Origin: DASYPQ01 sp046155895
GTDB lineage: Bacteria; Planctomycetota; UBA1135; GCA-002686595
Length of the DNA: 64,000 nucleotides
Assembly (NCBI GenBank): GCA_046155895.1
Contig: JBJXFB010000059.1
Coordinates: 1 to 64,000, forward strand
Reading direction: 5' to 3'
In this document: positions 41,062 to 50,818 of the stretch, piece by piece
How positions within the stretch are numbered: the stretch's first letter is position 1
Layout of the letters: every line of letters begins with the position of its first letter
The notes under the pieces: generated by a model
The model's database searches: none
Told to the model about the DNA's origin: nothing
What the model saw: only the letters and a program-made list of their open reading frames with translations
Position numbers and translations under genes: made by a program

Positions 41062-41091
41062 ATCCTAGGGAGATTCGTTTGGTTTCGTCCA
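41062..41091 (-). promoter_or_regulatory. Promoter of the porin-ApbE operon
   Basis: On the minus strand TGGACG (41086-41091) and TAGGAT (41062-41067) with an 18-bp spacer. The same TGG-type -35 serves blaI. Transcription would start about 20 nt before the porin ATG. Confidence 0.45.
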
Positions 41092-41097
41092 CCCAAA

Positions 41098-41116
41098 AAT
41101 GAGATTGATTCTCAAT
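41098..41116. promoter_or_regulatory. Fur-box-like palindrome between the porin operon and aceB
   Basis: TGAGATT-G-ATTCTCA (41100-41114) is a 7-1-7 inverted repeat with one mismatch, flanked by AA and AT. It is close to the Fur form AATGAGAATNATTCTCATT. It lies about 7 bp beyond the -35 of the porin promoter and 26 bp from the aceB -10, so it could control either gene. Confidence 0.6.
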
Positions 41117-41141
41117 TAGCGCGGTCCGGGGAAACCCGGGA

Positions 41142-41147
41142 TAGAGT
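41142..41147 (+). promoter_or_regulatory. -10-like element of aceB
   Basis: TAGAGT ends 5 nt before the aceB GTG start. Part of the leaderless-type pattern. Confidence 0.35.
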
Positions 41148-41152
41148 TCCTC

Positions 41153-42763
41153 GTGGAATCCGCTCCCACGCTCGCCGCGCGGAACCTGACGGGGGTCTCC
41201 CTGTCCGCTCCCGCCGTCCCTGGCTCCGACCGGGTCCTGACGCCCCCCGCGCTCGCCTTCCTCGCCGACCTCGAACGCCGGTTCGGCGCGCGGCGCCGCC
41301 AGCTCCTCGCCCGCCGCGCGGGAGTCCAGGCCCGACTCGATGCGGGGGAGCGCCCGGGCTTCCTGGCGGAGACGAGCGAACTGCGCGCAGCCGAGTGGAA
41401 GGTCGCGGAGGCGCCGGCGGACCTCCGCGAGCGGAAAGTCGAGATCACGGGCCCGGTCGACCGGAAGATGATCATCAACGCGCTGAACAGCGGCGCGAGC
41501 GTCTTCATGGCCGACTTCGAGGACGCGAGCTCGCCGACCTTCGCGAACCTGGTCGACGGCCAGGCCAACCTCCAGGACGCCGTGCGGCGCACGATCGAGT
41601 TCGTCCAACCCGGGACCGGCCCCGGTGCGGGCAAGGTCTACCGACTCGCCGACCGCACCGCGACGCTCGTCGTCCGTCCGCGCGGCTGGCACCTGCCCGA
41701 GCGCCACGTCCAGATCGACGGCGAGCCGATGTCCGGATCGCTCTTCGACTTCGGCCTCTACTTCTTCCACAACGCCGCCGAGCTCCTGCGGCGCGGGACC
41801 GGGCCCTACTTCTACCTCCCGAAGCTCGAGAGCCGACTCGAGGCGCGCCTGTGGAACGACGTGTTCGTTCACGCCCAGGAAGCGCTCGGGATCCCGCGCG
41901 GCTCGATCCGCGCGACGGTGCTCGTCGAGACGATCCTGGCCGCGTTCGAGATGGACGAGATCCTGTGGGAGCTGCGCGAGCACTCCAGTGGCCTGAATTG
42001 CGGGCGCTGGGACTACATCTTCAGCTTCATCAAGAAGTTCCGGGCCGACCCGGGCTTCGTCCTGCCCGACCGCGCGCTCGTGACGATGGATCAGGGCTTC
42101 CTGCGCGACTACAGCCTCCTGCTCGTGAAAACCTGCCACCGGCGGGGCGCGCACGCGATGGGCGGCATGGCCGCGCAGATCCCGATCAAGGACGATCCGC
42201 AGCGCAACGCGGCTGCGCTCGCGAAGGTGCGCGCCGACAAGAAGCGAGAGGTCGAGGCCGGCCACGACGGGACCTGGGTGGCGCACCCCGGACTCGTCCC
42301 GATCGCGCGCGAGGAGTTCGATCGCGTGCTCGGTGATCGCCCGAACCAGCTCGAGGTGCTGCGCGAGGACATCCGCGTCGGAGCGGCCGAGCTCCTGGCG
42401 GTCCCGCAGGTTGTGATCACCGAAGCGGGGCTGCGCGCGAACCTCGAGATCGGCGTCCGCTACCTCGAGGCGTGGTTGTCCGGGAACGGATGCGTGCCGA
42501 TCCACGGACTCATGGAGGACGCCGCGACCGCGGAGATCAGCCGCGCGCAGATCTGGCAGTGGGTGCGCCACGGCGCGCGGCTCGCGGACGGACGTCGCAT
42601 CGACGTGGACCTCGTCCGCGCCGCCTTGCGCGAAGAGGCCGCGGCGATCCAGGGCGCGCGAGTCGGTCTCGCAGCCTCCCTGATGGAGGAACTGACCACG
42701 GCACCGGAGATGCCCGATTTCCTAACCCTCCGCGCGTACGAACACATCCTGACCCTGACCTGA
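41153..42763 (+). CDS. aceB: Malate synthase A
   Basis: A 536-residue malate synthase of the short A form, condensing glyoxylate with acetyl-CoA to malate in the glyoxylate shunt. MIINALNSGASVFMADFEDA is the conserved glyoxylate/Mg region with its acidic ligands. VVRPRGWHLPERHVQIDGEP and NCGRWDYIFSFIKKF are classic A-form signatures. CHRRGAHAMGGMAAQIPIKD carries the acetyl-CoA side. VPIHGLMEDAATAEISRAQI holds the catalytic Asp. It starts with GTG. The isocitrate lyase gene follows by 12 bp, forming an aceBA operon that allows growth on acetate or fatty acids. Confidence 0.96.
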   Translation: MESAPTLAARNLTGVSLSAPAVPGSDRVLTPPALAFLADLERRFGARRRQLLARRAGVQARLDAGERPGFLAETSELRAAEWKVAEAPADLRERKVEITGPVDRKMIINALNSGASVFMADFEDASSPTFANLVDGQANLQDAVRRTIEFVQPGTGPGAGKVYRLADRTATLVVRPRGWHLPERHVQIDGEPMSGSLFDFGLYFFHNAAELLRRGTGPYFYLPKLESRLEARLWNDVFVHAQEALGIPRGSIRATVLVETILAAFEMDEILWELREHSSGLNCGRWDYIFSFIKKFRADPGFVLPDRALVTMDQGFLRDYSLLLVKTCHRRGAHAMGGMAAQIPIKDDPQRNAAALAKVRADKKREVEAGHDGTWVAHPGLVPIAREEFDRVLGDRPNQLEVLREDIRVGAAELLAVPQVVITEAGLRANLEIGVRYLEAWLSGNGCVPIHGLMEDAATAEISRAQIWQWVRHGARLADGRRIDVDLVRAALREEAAAIQGARVGLAASLMEELTTAPEMPDFLTLRAYEHILTLT

Positions 42764-42775
42764 GAGAGAACGATC

Positions 42776-44058
<1,283 letters not shown>

Positions 44059-44062
<4 letters not shown>

Positions 44063-47000
44063 TCCGCGGCTTCTTCCCTGACCTCTTCCCTCACGCGCGG
44101 GAACACCGGGCCGTCCGGCGAGAGCACCGCCGCGAGGAGACGGATCGAGGCGCGTTTCTGGCGCATCCGCAAGAGCGGCGACTTGATCCGCGCGTTCTCG
44201 CGCGACAGGCGCTCGCGCAGCTTCTTCTCGATCGAGCGCGCCTCCTTCTTCTCGGCGCGCGTCGACAGCACCAGCGCGTGCGAGCCGGCGATCACGATCC
44301 GGTCCGAAAGCTCCGCGCCGAACGTCGCCAGGAGCTCCATCGCCTTGCTGCTCGACTCGAGCGCCGCGTCGAGCTGGCCGGCGGCCCTGGCGATCCTCGC
44401 CTGGATCGATCTCGTGACCGCCTCCACCCGGTTCAGTCCCATCTGCACCGCCAGGTCGACCGCGCGCGCGAGCACGGCCTCCGCCTCGGGCACCGCGCCT
44501 TCCCAGAGCAGGATCCCGAGGAAGATGCTCGCCATCGCCTCTCCGCGCCGGTCCTCGATCTCCACGGCCAGCCGCAACGCCTCCCGCAGCGTCGCCTCGG
44601 CTTCGCGCGGGCGATCGAGATCGAGCAGGATCCCTCCGAGCCTCGCGCCGGCCTCCGCCTCCAGCCTCCGTTCGCCCGCGACGCGCGAGAGCTCCAGCGC
44701 GCGGCTGGCCGACGCGTGCGCGCGCGCGGGATCGCCGACCACGCGGTACACCCGCGCGCGCAGCAGGTGCGCCGCGGCCAGGATCCCGGGCCTCCCGCCG
44801 CCTTCCGAAGCGCGCAGGATCGCCAGCGCGCGGTCCGCCTGCCGCAGAGCGGCCTCGAAACGGTCCTCGAGCACCTCGATCGCGCCGATCGAGAGCCGCG
44901 CGAGCGCCTTCTGCGCCTCCGTCTGCGACCGCTCGAGAGCCTCCTTCGCCAGCTCGCGCGCCTCCTCGAGCTCCCCGACGTGGCTCTGGACGAGCGACAA
45001 CCGCCGCAGCGACTCGCTGCGTTCGCGCTCCTTCCCGGCTAGCTCGAACATCTCGACGGCGCTGCGCAGCCACCCGCGCGCGAGCCCGTACTGTCCCGTG
45101 CTGACTCCGTAGCGCGCGTGCAGCAGGTACACGCGGCCGACGAGCTCCGGATCCGTCTTGGGGTCGATCTCCAGATCCGCGAGCCGATCGAGCAGATCGC
45201 GCTGTTCGCGCCGGTATCCGAGGCGATCCGCGGCGTCGACGGCCGATTCGAGCAGCGTGATCCGCATCCGTTCGAGCTCGGGGCTGTGGTCGAGCCCCTC
45301 GAGCGACGCGAGGCCCCACTGGGCGAGCACGTGCACGCGCTGCGGCTGTCCGGCCTGCAGGAGCCGGGCCAGCAGATCGGGGAGAACGGCCAGCAGTCCG
45401 CGCGAATCCTCGGCTGACTTCAGGTGGAATGCGCGCTGGAAGGTCCGGTCGAGCGACGCGCTCTCGGCTCCCGCCGCCGCGAGCGCCCTCGCCGCCGCGG
45501 CGTGGAGCTTCAGCCGTTCCGCGCGCGGTATCCCGCGGTACACCGCCTCGCGCAGCGCCGGACGTGTGAACCGGAAGCGCGCGCCGGCGGGAGCGAGCCA
45601 TTGCGACCGGACGAGGCGCGAGAGCACGAGGTCGACCTCCGAGCGCTTGGCCTCCGGGAACGCCTGCAGCAGGAAATCGGTCTCGATCCGTCCTCCCGCG
45701 ACCGCGAGGCGTCGCAACCACTTGCGGTCCTCCGGCGGCAGCCGGCGGAAAGAGTCGGCGATCGCGGCCTTGAGCGATCCGGGCAGCGGCATCTCGTCGG
45801 GGGAGATCGCCAGCGCCAGCCCGGAACCATCCGGATGCGGGCGGGCCTCGTTCCGCGCCACGAGCCCCCGGAGGAGCTCGGAGAGCATGCCCGGATTGCC
45901 GCGGCTGCGCTCCCACAGGACCTGCGACAGACGCAGGCGCGGCGCGGAGTGGTGGAACATCCGCTCGACCAACGCCGCGATGGCGCGCTCGTCGAGCGGC
46001 GCGAGGTCCATGCGGACGAGTCCGGGACCCTGCTCGAGCTTCCGGGCGAGCTCTTCGAGCCGCTCGGGCCTGCGCGCCGTCGCGCCCGCGCGGTCGCCGA
46101 GCACGAGCATCGCGCGCGACCCCGAGAGCCTTCCCGCGACGTATCCCAGGACGTCCAGGGTGTCGTCGCCGGCCCAGGTGACGTCGTCGAGGAAGAGGAC
46201 GAGCGGAACGGCCGCGGCGAGCGCCGCGAGCCAGAGACCCAGCGCGACGGGCACCGCGAGCGGCGTGTCGTCTCCCGTGCGCGGATCGAGGGCACGCACG
46301 AGAGTCTCGGCCGCCTTCGGCGACAGGAGCTTGTTCAGGATCTCGATCTCGCGCTCCGTCGGCGCGGCATTCGGCGGGAGCCGCAGGTAGCGCTCGAGCA
46401 GCCGCAGCACGGGCTGCGCCGGCCGCTCCTCTTCGAGCTCGCGGCAGCGGCCGTAGAGGAAGAGGGGAGGCTGTTCGCGCATGCGCGCGCGCGCGGCGAA
46501 CTCGTTCACGAGCCGCGACTTGCCGCTCCCGGGCGCTCCGCGGATCCACACCGCGCGCGGCGAGGTTCCGTCCGGGGCGCGCCCGACCGCGGCCTCGTAG
46601 GTCGCCAGGAGCGTCTCCATCTCCGCCTCGCGGCCGACGAGAGGCGTGCGGTGGGCCGCGTCGCGCTCTCCGCTGCCCCCGCGCCGCGCGCCCGGATCGA
46701 ACTCGACCTCCTTGCGCCACCAAGCGCTCGATTCCTGCTCGACGAGCCGACGCTCGACCTCCGCCGCGGCGGGCCGGGACCCGGGATCGCGCTGCAGGAG
46801 CTCGCGCAGCAGGTGGTCGAGGAAGGGCGAGATCTGCGGGACGACCCGGGAAGGAGGCACGAAGCGCGCGAGCGCGATCGCGGCGATCAGGCGGTCGGCC
46901 CCGACCTTCTCGAGCGCCGTCCGCGAGACGAGGCCGCTGGAACCGCTCCCCGAGATCGAAGCGTGCTGGTCGCCGCGCGACTTGCGCCCCGCGAAGGCGG

Positions 47001-47655
47001 AAAAGGGATGCACGCCGGTCGCGAGCTCGAAGGCCAGGATCCCGAGCGCGAAGACGTCGCTCTTCTCCGTCCCCGTTCCCCCACGGGCCTGCTCGGGGGA
47101 CAGGTAGGGCAGGCTGCCCGGCCGCGGCGTGTGGTGCGGCACCTCGGCCGGCGTGGCGGATCGCGCGAAGCCCAGATCGAGGATCACGGCGTTGCCCTCG
47201 GCATCGAGCCGGACGTTCTCCGGCTTCAGATCGCCGTGGATCATGCCCGCGCCGTGCAGCGACGCGAGACCGCTCGCGATCTGCCGCGCGATCGAGCGCA
47301 CGAGCGGCTCGGGGAGGGCTCCGCTCTCCTGGAGGACCTCGCGCAGTGTCTTGCCCGGCACGAAGGGGAGCAGCAGGTAGCGCCCGTTCTCGTCCTCGCC
47401 CGCGTGGAGGACGTGGACGACGTTGCCGTGGCGAATCACGCTTCCTGCGACGGCTTCGGCCTCGAACGTCGCGAGCGCGGCTGGATCCTTCTCGAGACGC
47501 CGGTGGAGGTACTTCACGGCGACCTCCATGCCCGCGGGGTAGGGGGGGAACGCTTCCGCCAAGGTGCCGTGCACGACGCGCCCGGTCGCGCCCGAGCCGA
47601 GCTCGCGCGTGAGGCGGAAACGAGGAGCTCGAGGGCTACTTGCCCGCGGAATCAC
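44059..47655 (-). CDS. Serine/threonine kinase-AAA ATPase-TPR giant fusion protein
   Basis: A 1198-residue protein. The N-terminal 290 residues are a Hanks-type kinase: RELGSGATGRVVHG is the glycine loop, VAVKYLHR holds the ATP Lys, and IHGDLKPENVRLD is the catalytic loop with HGD instead of HRD. The metal motif is DLG, and SLPYLSPEQ replaces APE. Residues 340-720 form an AAA_16-type ATPase: VWIRGAPGSGKSRLVNEF is Walker A and LVLFLDDVTWAG Walker B. The last 450 residues are TPR-like helical repeats. Related proteins (PknK-like) act as signal-integrating kinases. GTG 47655 is chosen; ATG 47721 would overlap the upstream gene by 86 bp. It is coupled to the secreted protein gene at 47636, with a 20-bp overlap. 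Confidence 0.88.
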
Positions 47656-48460
47656 GGGTCCCCGCCACGGCGACCTTCGCGCTCGCCAGCGCGTCGAGCG
47701 CTTCGTTCGCCAGGAATCCACCGGCCGGGACTCCCGGAGCGGGTTCCTTCCCCGGCGGGGGCGCGGTCGCTCGCAGTCCGTCGTGGGCGATGTCGACGGT
47801 CAAGGTGCGGGTCGCGACGTCGATCTTCGCCTTCACCACGCCGGGGAGCTTCCCGAGCGCCTTCTCGGCCGTTTTCCCCGCCGGCGCCGTCAGAGGCTCG
47901 TCCAGCTTCCACTCGATCCGCTCGCGCACGAGCTCCCCGAGCTCGTCCGCGTCGAAGGGCTTGTAGAGCGTCTTGAAGCGCGAGCGGAGGTCCGTGGCGT
48001 CCAGCTTGCCGGGCACGTAGAAGAACCGCGCGAGCCCGCCCTCGAGCGCGAACCAGCGCATGTCGTTGTCCATCCCGACGACGCACTCGGGCCCGCTGAA
48101 CCCGAGGATGTCGGGGAGCTTGCGGTCCTCCCCCTGGAAGGCCGTCCACGCGAGCTCGGTCACCTTCGGGGTCGTCTTGCGCAGCGCCTTCTCGATGTCC
48201 TTCGCGGGCAGGCCGATCGGAACTTCGAGCACGACGAACCGGTACTTCGGCTTCGAAGACACTCCGCTCGGCCCCATCGCGATCTTCGCCTCCGCTTCGA
48301 TGGCCGACAGCTCGGACACGGCCCGGCGCAGGAGATCCGGCTTGACGTCGCCCTCGAGGCTGTAGTAGCGCACGCAAGTCGCGTGGCGGACGGGTTCGAC
48401 GAGCGGCGCATCACCCGGCGCGAACAGCGCGATCGCGAGCAAGGAGGTCGCGGTCTTCAT
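47636..48460 (-). CDS. Secreted protein with HMA-like domain, partner of the kinase gene
   Basis: A 274-residue protein with a signal-like N-terminus (MKTATSLLAIALFAPGDAPL). It has two alpha/beta halves. The second, VVKAKIDVATRTLTVDIAHD, resembles a heavy-metal-associated (HMA) ferredoxin-like fold but lacks the usual CxxC metal pair, so metal binding is doubtful. FVVLEVPIGLPAKDIEKALR in the first half has similar topology. Both may be degenerate HMA repeats. It precedes the kinase gene and overlaps its start by 20 bp, so they are co-expressed. I assign no function. ATG 48460 is preferred over far upstream starts that lack coding character. Confidence 0.6.
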   Translation of the reverse strand: MKTATSLLAIALFAPGDAPLVEPVRHATCVRYYSLEGDVKPDLLRRAVSELSAIEAEAKIAMGPSGVSSKPKYRFVVLEVPIGLPAKDIEKALRKTTPKVTELAWTAFQGEDRKLPDILGFSGPECVVGMDNDMRWFALEGGLARFFYVPGKLDATDLRSRFKTLYKPFDADELGELVRERIEWKLDEPLTAPAGKTAEKALGKLPGVVKAKIDVATRTLTVDIAHDGLRATAPPPGKEPAPGVPAGGFLANEALDALASAKVAVAGTRDSAGK

Positions 48461-48515
48461 GGTTGGCGGGAATCGAGCCCGGGACGAGGATATCCTCTCC
48501 GCACCCGGAGACGCC

Positions 48516-49937
48516 ATGACCCTGACCTTCCACAACACCCTCACGAAGCGCAAGGAGCCCTTCCGAACGCTCGAGCCGGGGATCGTGCGCATGTACAACT
48601 GCGGTCCGACCGTCTACGGCCGCGCGCACATCGGGAATTTCCGGACCTACCTCTTCGCCGACGTCCTGCGGCGCTGGCTCGAATACCGCGAGTTCGAGGT
48701 GCGCCAGGTCATGAACATCACCGACGTCGGCCACCTGACCGACGACGCGGACGACGGGGAGGACAAGATGGAGGTCCAGGCGCGCAAGGAGGGCCGCGAT
48801 CCCTGGCAGATCAGCCGAACCCACACCGAGGTCTTCCTGGCCGACGTGGCGGAGTTCGGGATGCGGCCCGCGCGCCTCTACCCGCGCGCGAGCGCACACA
48901 TCCCCGAGATGATCGCCATCATCGAGAGCCTCGTCGAGAAGGGCTACGCCTACCAGGTCGGCGGCGATGTGTACTTCGAGGTTTCGAAGTTCCCCGCCTA
49001 CGGAAGGCTCTCCGGGAACAAGGTCGCCGACCTCGACGCCGGCTCGCGCATCGAGGTGCGCGAGGAGAAGCGGCACCCGGCGGACTTCGCGCTCTGGAAG
49101 AGCGACCCGCGCCACGTCATGAAGTGGAAGACGCACTTCGGCCCGGACGGCTTCCCGGGCTGGCACATCGAGTGCTCCGCGATGGCGATGAAGCACCTCG
49201 GCGATCAGATCGACATCCACACGGGCGGGGAGGACAACATCTTCCCGCACCACGAGTGCGAGATCGCGCAGAGCGAGGCCTTCACCGGCAAGCCCTTCTC
49301 GGGCTTCTGGATGCACTCGAAGTTCCTCCAGGTCGACGGCGGGAAGATGAGCAAGAGCCTCGGAAACGTCTACAGCCTCGACGACGTGAAGAAGAAGGGC
49401 TTCAGCGTGCGGGCGCTGCGCTTCTGCCTGATCCGCGGGCACTACCGCCAGCCGCTGAACTTCACGTGGGAGATCATGAAGGAGGCGACCTCCGCCCTCG
49501 AGAACCTCGACGACCTCGTCAAGCGGCTGCGGCGCGCCGCGGGCGGCCACGGCGCCGCGCCGAGCTCCGACGACGGCCTCGAGGAGGTCGCGGACGCGCG
49601 CGACGAGTTCGAGACCGCGATGGACGACGACCTGAACGTCCCGCGCGCGATCGGGGCGCTCTTCAAGCTGCGCACGGCGGCGCTCGAGGAGCGATTGGGC
49701 GCCTCGGCCGCGTCGCAGGCGCTGCAGTTCGTCGGCAAGGCGAACAGCGTCCTCGGCGTGATCCGGATGGAGGAGGAGAGCCTCCACGGGGACGTCGAGT
49801 CGCGGATCGCCGCGCGCGAGGACGCGCGCAAGCGCAGGGACTTCGCCGAATCCGACCGGATCCGCGACGAGCTGCTCGCGCAGGGAATCGTGCTCGAGGA
49901 CACGCCCAAGGGCGTGGTCTGGAAGCGGAGATCCTGA
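48516..49937 (+). CDS. cysS: Cysteine--tRNA ligase
   Basis: A 473-residue class I aminoacyl-tRNA synthetase that charges tRNA-Cys. MYNCGPTVYGRAHIGNFRTY contains a zinc Cys and the HIGN motif. DGFPGWHIECSAMAMKHLG supplies a further zinc Cys, and IFPHHECEIAQSEA the His/Glu ligands. DGGKMSKSLGN is the KMSKS motif. ARKRRDFAESDRIRDELLAQ is the C-terminal DALR-type region. TATCCT lies 19 nt before the ATG. It converges with the peroxiredoxin gene with one base between. Its product is free of Sec, unlike the adjacent redox enzyme. Confidence 0.97.
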   Translation: MTLTFHNTLTKRKEPFRTLEPGIVRMYNCGPTVYGRAHIGNFRTYLFADVLRRWLEYREFEVRQVMNITDVGHLTDDADDGEDKMEVQARKEGRDPWQISRTHTEVFLADVAEFGMRPARLYPRASAHIPEMIAIIESLVEKGYAYQVGGDVYFEVSKFPAYGRLSGNKVADLDAGSRIEVREEKRHPADFALWKSDPRHVMKWKTHFGPDGFPGWHIECSAMAMKHLGDQIDIHTGGEDNIFPHHECEIAQSEAFTGKPFSGFWMHSKFLQVDGGKMSKSLGNVYSLDDVKKKGFSVRALRFCLIRGHYRQPLNFTWEIMKEATSALENLDDLVKRLRRAAGGHGAAPSSDDGLEEVADARDEFETAMDDDLNVPRAIGALFKLRTAALEERLGASAASQALQFVGKANSVLGVIRMEEESLHGDVESRIAAREDARKRRDFAESDRIRDELLAQGIVLEDTPKGVVWKRRS

Positions 49938-49938
49938 C

Positions 49939-50376
49939 TCAGACGGTCGGCAGCAGCGCCGCGGCTTGACCGGCCGCGTCCTTCGTGTCGATCGCCTGCT
50001 CGATCTTGCCGTCGGCGCCGATCACGTACGTGAAGCGCTTGGCGTACTTGTCCTTCCGATCCTCGGCCGCTCCGTACGCCATGCCGGCCTTGCGCTCGGG
50101 ATCCGAGAGCAGCCGGAACGTGTAGCTGAACTTCTCCGCGAACGCGCGGTTCTCCTCCACGCTGTCGAAGGAGATGCCGAGGATCACGACGCCTTTCGCC
50201 TCGTAGTCGCGGATTCGATCACGGAACCCGCAGCCCTGCTTCGTTCACCCCGGCGTGTCGGCCTTGGGGTAGAACCACAGCACGACGCGCTTCCCGCGCA
50301 AGCCGGAGAGCTTCACGGTGCCGCCGAGGTGGTCCTTGAGCTCGAAATCGGGGGCTACGTTGCCGGGCTTGAGCAT
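49939..50376 (-). CDS. bcp: BCP/PrxQ-type peroxiredoxin selenoprotein (in-frame UGA)
   Basis: Predicted 145-residue atypical 2-Cys peroxiredoxin with Sec44 in place of the peroxidatic Cys, read through the UGA at 50245-50247. MLKPGNVAPDFELKDHLGGT and VVLWFYPKADTPG lead to the UGA, then TKQGCGFRDRIRDYEAKGV. In BCP/PrxQ this is YPxxxTPGCTxxxCxxRD, so the Sec sits exactly at the catalytic position and Cys49 is the resolving Cys. The frame stays open to the normal end (AALLPTV). A hairpin follows the UGA (50209-50231). It would reduce hydroperoxides with thiols as electron donors. A naive caller would report two pieces. AGGAAAGGA lies upstream of the ATG, so the start is sound. It follows rbfA. 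Confidence 0.88.
50209..50231 (-). promoter_or_regulatory. Putative bacterial SECIS element (peroxiredoxin)
   Basis: On the minus strand GCGGGTTC pairs with GAATCCGC (8 bp, one G-U) around the loop CGTGATC. The loop starts 21 nt after the UGA. A G in the second loop position fits the bacterial SECIS rule, and TGATC is shared with the redoxin element. Confidence 0.72.
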
Positions 50377-50423
50377 GGGGCGTCGTCCTTTCCTGAAGAG
50401 CTCGCCGAGGATGTAACGGAGCA

Positions 50424-50816
50424 TTACGCGGGTGTCTCCGGCGCGTCGACATCCGGATTGATCGTGCGGTCGCGCGCGCGCGCCTCTCGGATCAGCTTGT
50501 CGATCTCGTCCGCGCGCTCCATCGAATCGTCGTAGGTCCACTTCAAGTGCGGCATGCGACGCATCTGGAGGACGCGGCCGATCTGGCGCTGCAGGAACCC
50601 GCTCGCGCTGTCGAGCATGTGCGCGGCGTTGCTCTTGTCGCCCTCGCTGCCGAGGACCGAGTAGTAGATCCGGCCGCTGGAGAGGTCCGGGGAGAGCTTC
50701 ACCCGCGTGACCGTGATGAAACTCGCCCGAGGGTCGTTCACCTCGAACTGGAGGCACAGGGCCGCGCGTTCCTGGATGCGCGACTCGAGCTTGGCGATCG
50801 TCCGCGGATTCGCCAG
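50424..50816 (-). CDS. rbfA: Ribosome-binding factor A
   Basis: A 130-residue KH-type 30S maturation factor. LESRIQERAALCLQFEVNDP and RASFITVTRVKLSPDLSSGR are the RbfA core, VNDPR being the usual turn and VTRVKLSPDL a beta strand. The helix before it starts at LANPRTIAKLE. No ATG, GTG or TTG exists in frame between the infB stop and this helix; CTG 50816 is the only plausible start, 2 nt after the infB stop. A GTG at 50741 would remove the essential first helix. It is coupled to infB. About 20 C-terminal residues are Asp/Pro-rich. Confidence 0.82.
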   Translation of the reverse strand: MANPRTIAKLESRIQERAALCLQFEVNDPRASFITVTRVKLSPDLSSGRIYYSVLGSEGDKSNAAHMLDSASGFLQRQIGRVLQMRRMPHLKWTYDDSMERADEIDKLIREARARDRTINPDVDAPETPA

Positions 50817-50818
50817 GA

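Noticed and set aside
47636..48460. Metal-binding HMA protein
   Set aside because: Only fold-level resemblance; the CxxC metal motif is absent, so no metal role is claimed.
49939..50187. Reading the peroxiredoxin end as its own small gene starting at GTG 50187
   Set aside because: It would begin in the middle of the fold and lacks the catalytic motif; joined across UGA it has normal length.
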